Of a stretch of DNA of 6,638 bases, positions 5,795 to 6,638 are shown piece by piece. How positions within the stretch are numbered: position 1 is the first letter of the stretch; the number at the start of each line of letters is the position of its first letter. The DNA comes from an uncultured Hyphomicrobiales bacterium (GTDB lineage: Bacteria; Pseudomonadota; Alphaproteobacteria; Rhizobiales; Aestuariivirgaceae). The position numbers and the translations under genes were made by a program. The notes beneath the pieces were generated by a model. That model made no database searches and had not been told where the DNA came from. It saw only the letters and a program-made list of their open reading frames with translations. The stretch is taken from contig CAIYXE010000203.1 of assembly GCA_903930095.1 (NCBI GenBank), forward strand, positions 1-6,638. The letters are read 5' to 3'.

Positions 5795-6638
5795 ATGATT
5801 GTTTTTCTGACAACGGCCCCGTTCCGAAATGCGCTGCAAAGCCTGACCGGGCCGGGCTTCGGCACCGATCTGCCCGAGATCACGATCAAGAGCTATGAGG
5901 ACGTGCTTCACTGCACGGCGCTGCCTCGGGCGACATATGTGTTTTCCGACCTCGAGCGATTGTGCGGCACGGAATTGCGCATGGTTGCTTCGCTCTATCA
6001 GGTGATTGCTGCGACCGGCGTCCGGGTGCTGAATGATCCGGCGCGCGTCAAGTTACGGTATGGCCTGCTGCGGGACCTGGCGGCCAGAGGCAGCAATCCC
6101 TTCAATGTCTATCGCGGTGACGACCATCCACGCCCAACCCGCTTCCCGGTGTTCATGCGGCTTGAGGATGGCCATCTTCCCCCACAAACCAAGTTGATGC
6201 AGACCCAGGCAGAACTTGATGCGGCGCTGGAGCAGCTTTCGCTGATGGGCGAGCCCTTGAAGGGCACTCTCGTCGTCGAGTGCGTGCCTTCGGATCGTGT
6301 GGAACATCGTTGGCACAAATGGGGGGCCTTCTGCATCGGCGGCGAGGCTGTTCTCGATCACATCGCGGTCGACGATAGTTGGATGGTTAAGTTGGGCCGC
6401 TGGGAACAGCTGACGCCGGGGATCGTGGCGCTAGAACACCGCGCTGTTATGGAAAACCGCCATGCCGACTATGTGCGCGCCATGTTCAAGGCTGCGGCCA
6501 TCGAATTCGGCCGGGCCGATTTTGCAATTTCCGGGCGAAAGCCCATACTTTTCGAGATCAACACCAATCCGGCAATCCGTGATCTTGTGGCGGACCCGCA
6601 TCGGTTGCGGCAAGACACCCAGAGAAAAGCGCGGCAGG
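5795..6638 (+). CDS. ATP-grasp fold protein, probable ATP-dependent ligase (runs off the right end)
   Basis: Open from ATG 5795 to the window edge, 281 residues with no stop. It begins MIVFLTTAPF, a typical Rossmann-like first strand. Then come ATYVFSDLERLC (47-58), VRVLNDPARVKLRYGLLRDL (76-95) and NPFNVYRGDD (101-110). FPVFMRLEDGH (117-127) lies where ATP-grasp proteins place the first nucleotide-binding strand. LVVECVP (159-165) follows, then HKWGAFCIGGEAVLDH (174-189), and finally FGRADFAI with LFEINTNPAI (252-261). The closing E-I-N-T-N-P carries the Glu/Asn pair that binds Mg-ATP in this fold. ATP-grasp enzymes usually join a carboxylate to an amine or thiol through an acyl-phosphate. 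I recall a poorly characterised family with this same pattern and a length near 300, so only a short C-terminus is probably missing. The substrate is unknown. The ATG has no clear ribosome site, but the MIVFLTT beginning supports it. It is divergent from the DUF6065 gene. Confidence 0.8.
   Translation, partial: MIVFLTTAPFRNALQSLTGPGFGTDLPEITIKSYEDVLHCTALPRATYVFSDLERLCGTELRMVASLYQVIAATGVRVLNDPARVKLRYGLLRDLAARGSNPFNVYRGDDHPRPTRFPVFMRLEDGHLPPQTKLMQTQAELDAALEQLSLMGEPLKGTLVVECVPSDRVEHRWHKWGAFCIGGEAVLDHIAVDDSWMVKLGRWEQLTPGIVALEHRAVMENRHADYVRAMFKAAAIEFGRADFAISGRKPILFEINTNPAIRDLVADPHRLRQDTQRKARQ

Noticed and set aside
6053..6361. Minus-strand frames at 6053-6361 and 6431-6613
   Set aside because: They are antisense to the ATP-grasp frame, which is open to the window end and carries the E-I-N-T-N-P motif.

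Overview
The window reads as a piece of a GC-rich proteobacterial chromosome, most likely an alphaproteobacterium. That is an inference from codon use, from the DUF6065-type protein, and from the style of the patatin lipoprotein and MscS-type channel. There are no RNA genes, no CRISPR array and no phage structural genes that I can see.

Left edge (1-552): this stretch is visibly less GC-rich than the rest. It holds the last 32 codons of a gene running in from the left, possibly an acyltransferase-3-type membrane protein. After it comes a 135-residue single-pass membrane protein with a small extracytoplasmic beta-type domain. Both lie in one reading frame, separated by one TAG codon.

First gap (553-1055): this has no intact gene. 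Its best content is a decayed helix-turn-helix segment resembling the N-terminus of an IS630-type transposase (about 694-840).

Central block (1056-4635): two genes converge. A patatin-like phospholipase lipoprotein on + faces a large MscS-family mechanosensitive channel on -. The 103-base spacer between their stop codons carries two overlapping, mutually exclusive hairpins that may end transcription. The channel has a signal peptide, a small beta domain, a previously unremarked tandem duplication of a domain of roughly 125-130 residues, and then the membrane and pore part. Lipase and channel both act at the envelope, but nothing in the sequence proves that they work together.

Second gap (4636-4971): this contains a frameshifted scrap of an IS3-family transposase (about 4757-4911). 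Decayed insertion-sequence debris therefore lies on both sides of the lipase/channel block.

Right block (4972-6638): two genes diverge from a short shared control region. On - is a protein of the uncharacterised DUF6065 family. On + is an ATP-grasp-fold protein running off the right end. The divergent pairing of an uncharacterised conserved protein with a probable ATP-dependent ligase is the most interesting arrangement here, as it could be a small modification pathway of unknown product.
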